Positions 33,464-33,933 of a DNA stretch of 33,933 bases are shown here, piece after piece. Each line of letters opens with the position of its first letter. Position 1 is the first letter of the stretch. Position numbers and translations under genes: made by a program. This stretch comes from JBKHBT01 sp046542255 (GTDB lineage: Bacteria; UBP14; UBA6098; JBKHBT01): contig JBKHBT010000034.1 in the NCBI GenBank assembly GCA_046542255.1, positions 1 through 33,933 on the forward strand. Reading direction: 5' to 3'. Under the pieces are notes generated by a model. It was given only the letters and a program-made list of their open reading frames with translations, did no database searches and was not told where the DNA came from.

Positions 33464-33685
33464 TTTGATTTGTTGCTGTTTGAAAAATTATCAAAAAAAG
33501 CTTCGTAAAACGATTGTTAGCTTCGAAAGCGAGAATAATTTTTTCTTTATGCTTTCGACTTGTGGCAGTTCGAATACTTATTGAAATTAATGTCCACCTG
33601 GCCGTCAAATTTGTTATAATGCTTTTAGATTTATGTTCAGATTGGATGCCAAGAGCTGGCTTTTGAATTACTAGATTTTTATTGA

Positions 33686-33933
33686 AGTTTTGGAAAGCAA
33701 AACTGCTTAGTTCAAATTGGGCACCTAAGGTGCTAATATGCTTTTTGAAAATTATATGCAGTTTTGCAAAGCAAAACTGCTTAGTTCAACTTGGGCACCT
33801 AAGTTGCTAATATGCTTTTTGAAAATTATATGCAGTTTTGGAAAGCAAAACTGCTTAGTTCAAATTGGGCGCCTAAGGTGCTAATATGCTTTTTGAAAAT
33901 TATATGCAGTTTTGGAAAGCAAAACTGCTTAGT
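33686..33933. repeat. 74-bp tandem repeat array (continues past window)
   Basis: Units start at 33686, 33760, 33834 and 33908, a strict 74-bp period, with three full units and a partial fourth cut by the window end. Each unit holds two palindromes: GCAGTTTTG-5-CAAAACTGC, and GCACCT-A-AGGTGC, which varies (AGTTGC or GCGCCT) between units. Units differ by only a few bases. There are no unique spacers and no open frame of note. The 33464-33685 stretch before it holds nothing I recognise. Confidence 0.9.

Noticed and set aside
33396..33608. Minus-strand 70-codon frame after the VWA gene
   Set aside because: It overlaps the VWA gene end and its terminator, with no binding site and no similarity I recognise.
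33686..33933. CRISPR array
   Set aside because: The whole 74-bp unit is repeated; there are no unique spacers and no cas genes.

Overview
The window looks like a chromosomal segment from an uncultured, probably anaerobic, fermentative bacterium of the FCB supergroup or a neighbouring candidate phylum (Cloacimonadota, Zixibacteria or WOR-3-like). This is inferred from three things. Two secreted proteins end in a 'PNPFN... LVK' tail of the type IX/Por-secretion kind. There is an electron-transfer [FeFe] hydrogenase operon. There is also a very large Ser/Thr kinase fused to a sigma-54 activator. Base composition is moderately AT-rich. No rRNA, tRNA or CRISPR array was seen.

Layout. 1-98 is the start of a secreted-protein gene running off the left edge. 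477-1922 is pyruvate kinase. 1972-2804 is a decayed IS1634-type element. 3050-5124 is glutamyl-tRNA synthetase overlapping a small lipoprotein gene. 5426-6655 is a lipoprotein glucose/sorbosone dehydrogenase. 6656-8760 is an accessory island: GC-rich tandem repeats and REP-like hairpins on both sides of an AT-rich PD-(D/E)XK nuclease-like gene cut by an in-frame TAG. 8761-12687 (minus) is a response regulator - hydB - hydA operon. 12869-16732 (minus) is a giant secreted papain-family protease. 17316-19659 (minus) is a cyclic-2,3-diphosphoglycerate-synthetase-like GTPase followed by carbamate kinase, with a terminator between them. 20209-21102 (minus) is a PAS-only protein. 21230-23657 (minus) is a ferredoxin followed by a subtilisin-like protease with a sorting tail. 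23784-28460 (minus) is a 1558-residue kinase / degenerate ATPase / TPR / GAF / sigma-54 AAA+ / Fis regulator. Divergent from it, 28908-33428 (plus) is a giant von Willebrand factor A surface protein. The right edge is a 74-bp tandem repeat.

How the genes may work together. Pyruvate kinase, the hydrogenase and carbamate kinase fit substrate-level phosphorylation with H2 as electron sink. The most interesting unit is the divergent pair at 23.8-33.4 kb. The regulator carries the GAFTGA loop used to contact sigma-54 RNA polymerase, and a -24/-12 type promoter (28790-28806) lies before the surface protein gene. That gene also contains a G8 tract that could make it phase-variable. This reads as a candidate self-contained 'kinase-to-sigma-54' switch for a surface protein.

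Repeats are a second theme. Three copies of an IS-end-derived hairpin element (1972, 16922, 19871), a family of GC-rich palindromes (135-199, 6721-6987, 8484-8611, 17107-17201) and the 74-bp tandem array fill most of the long intergenic gaps.
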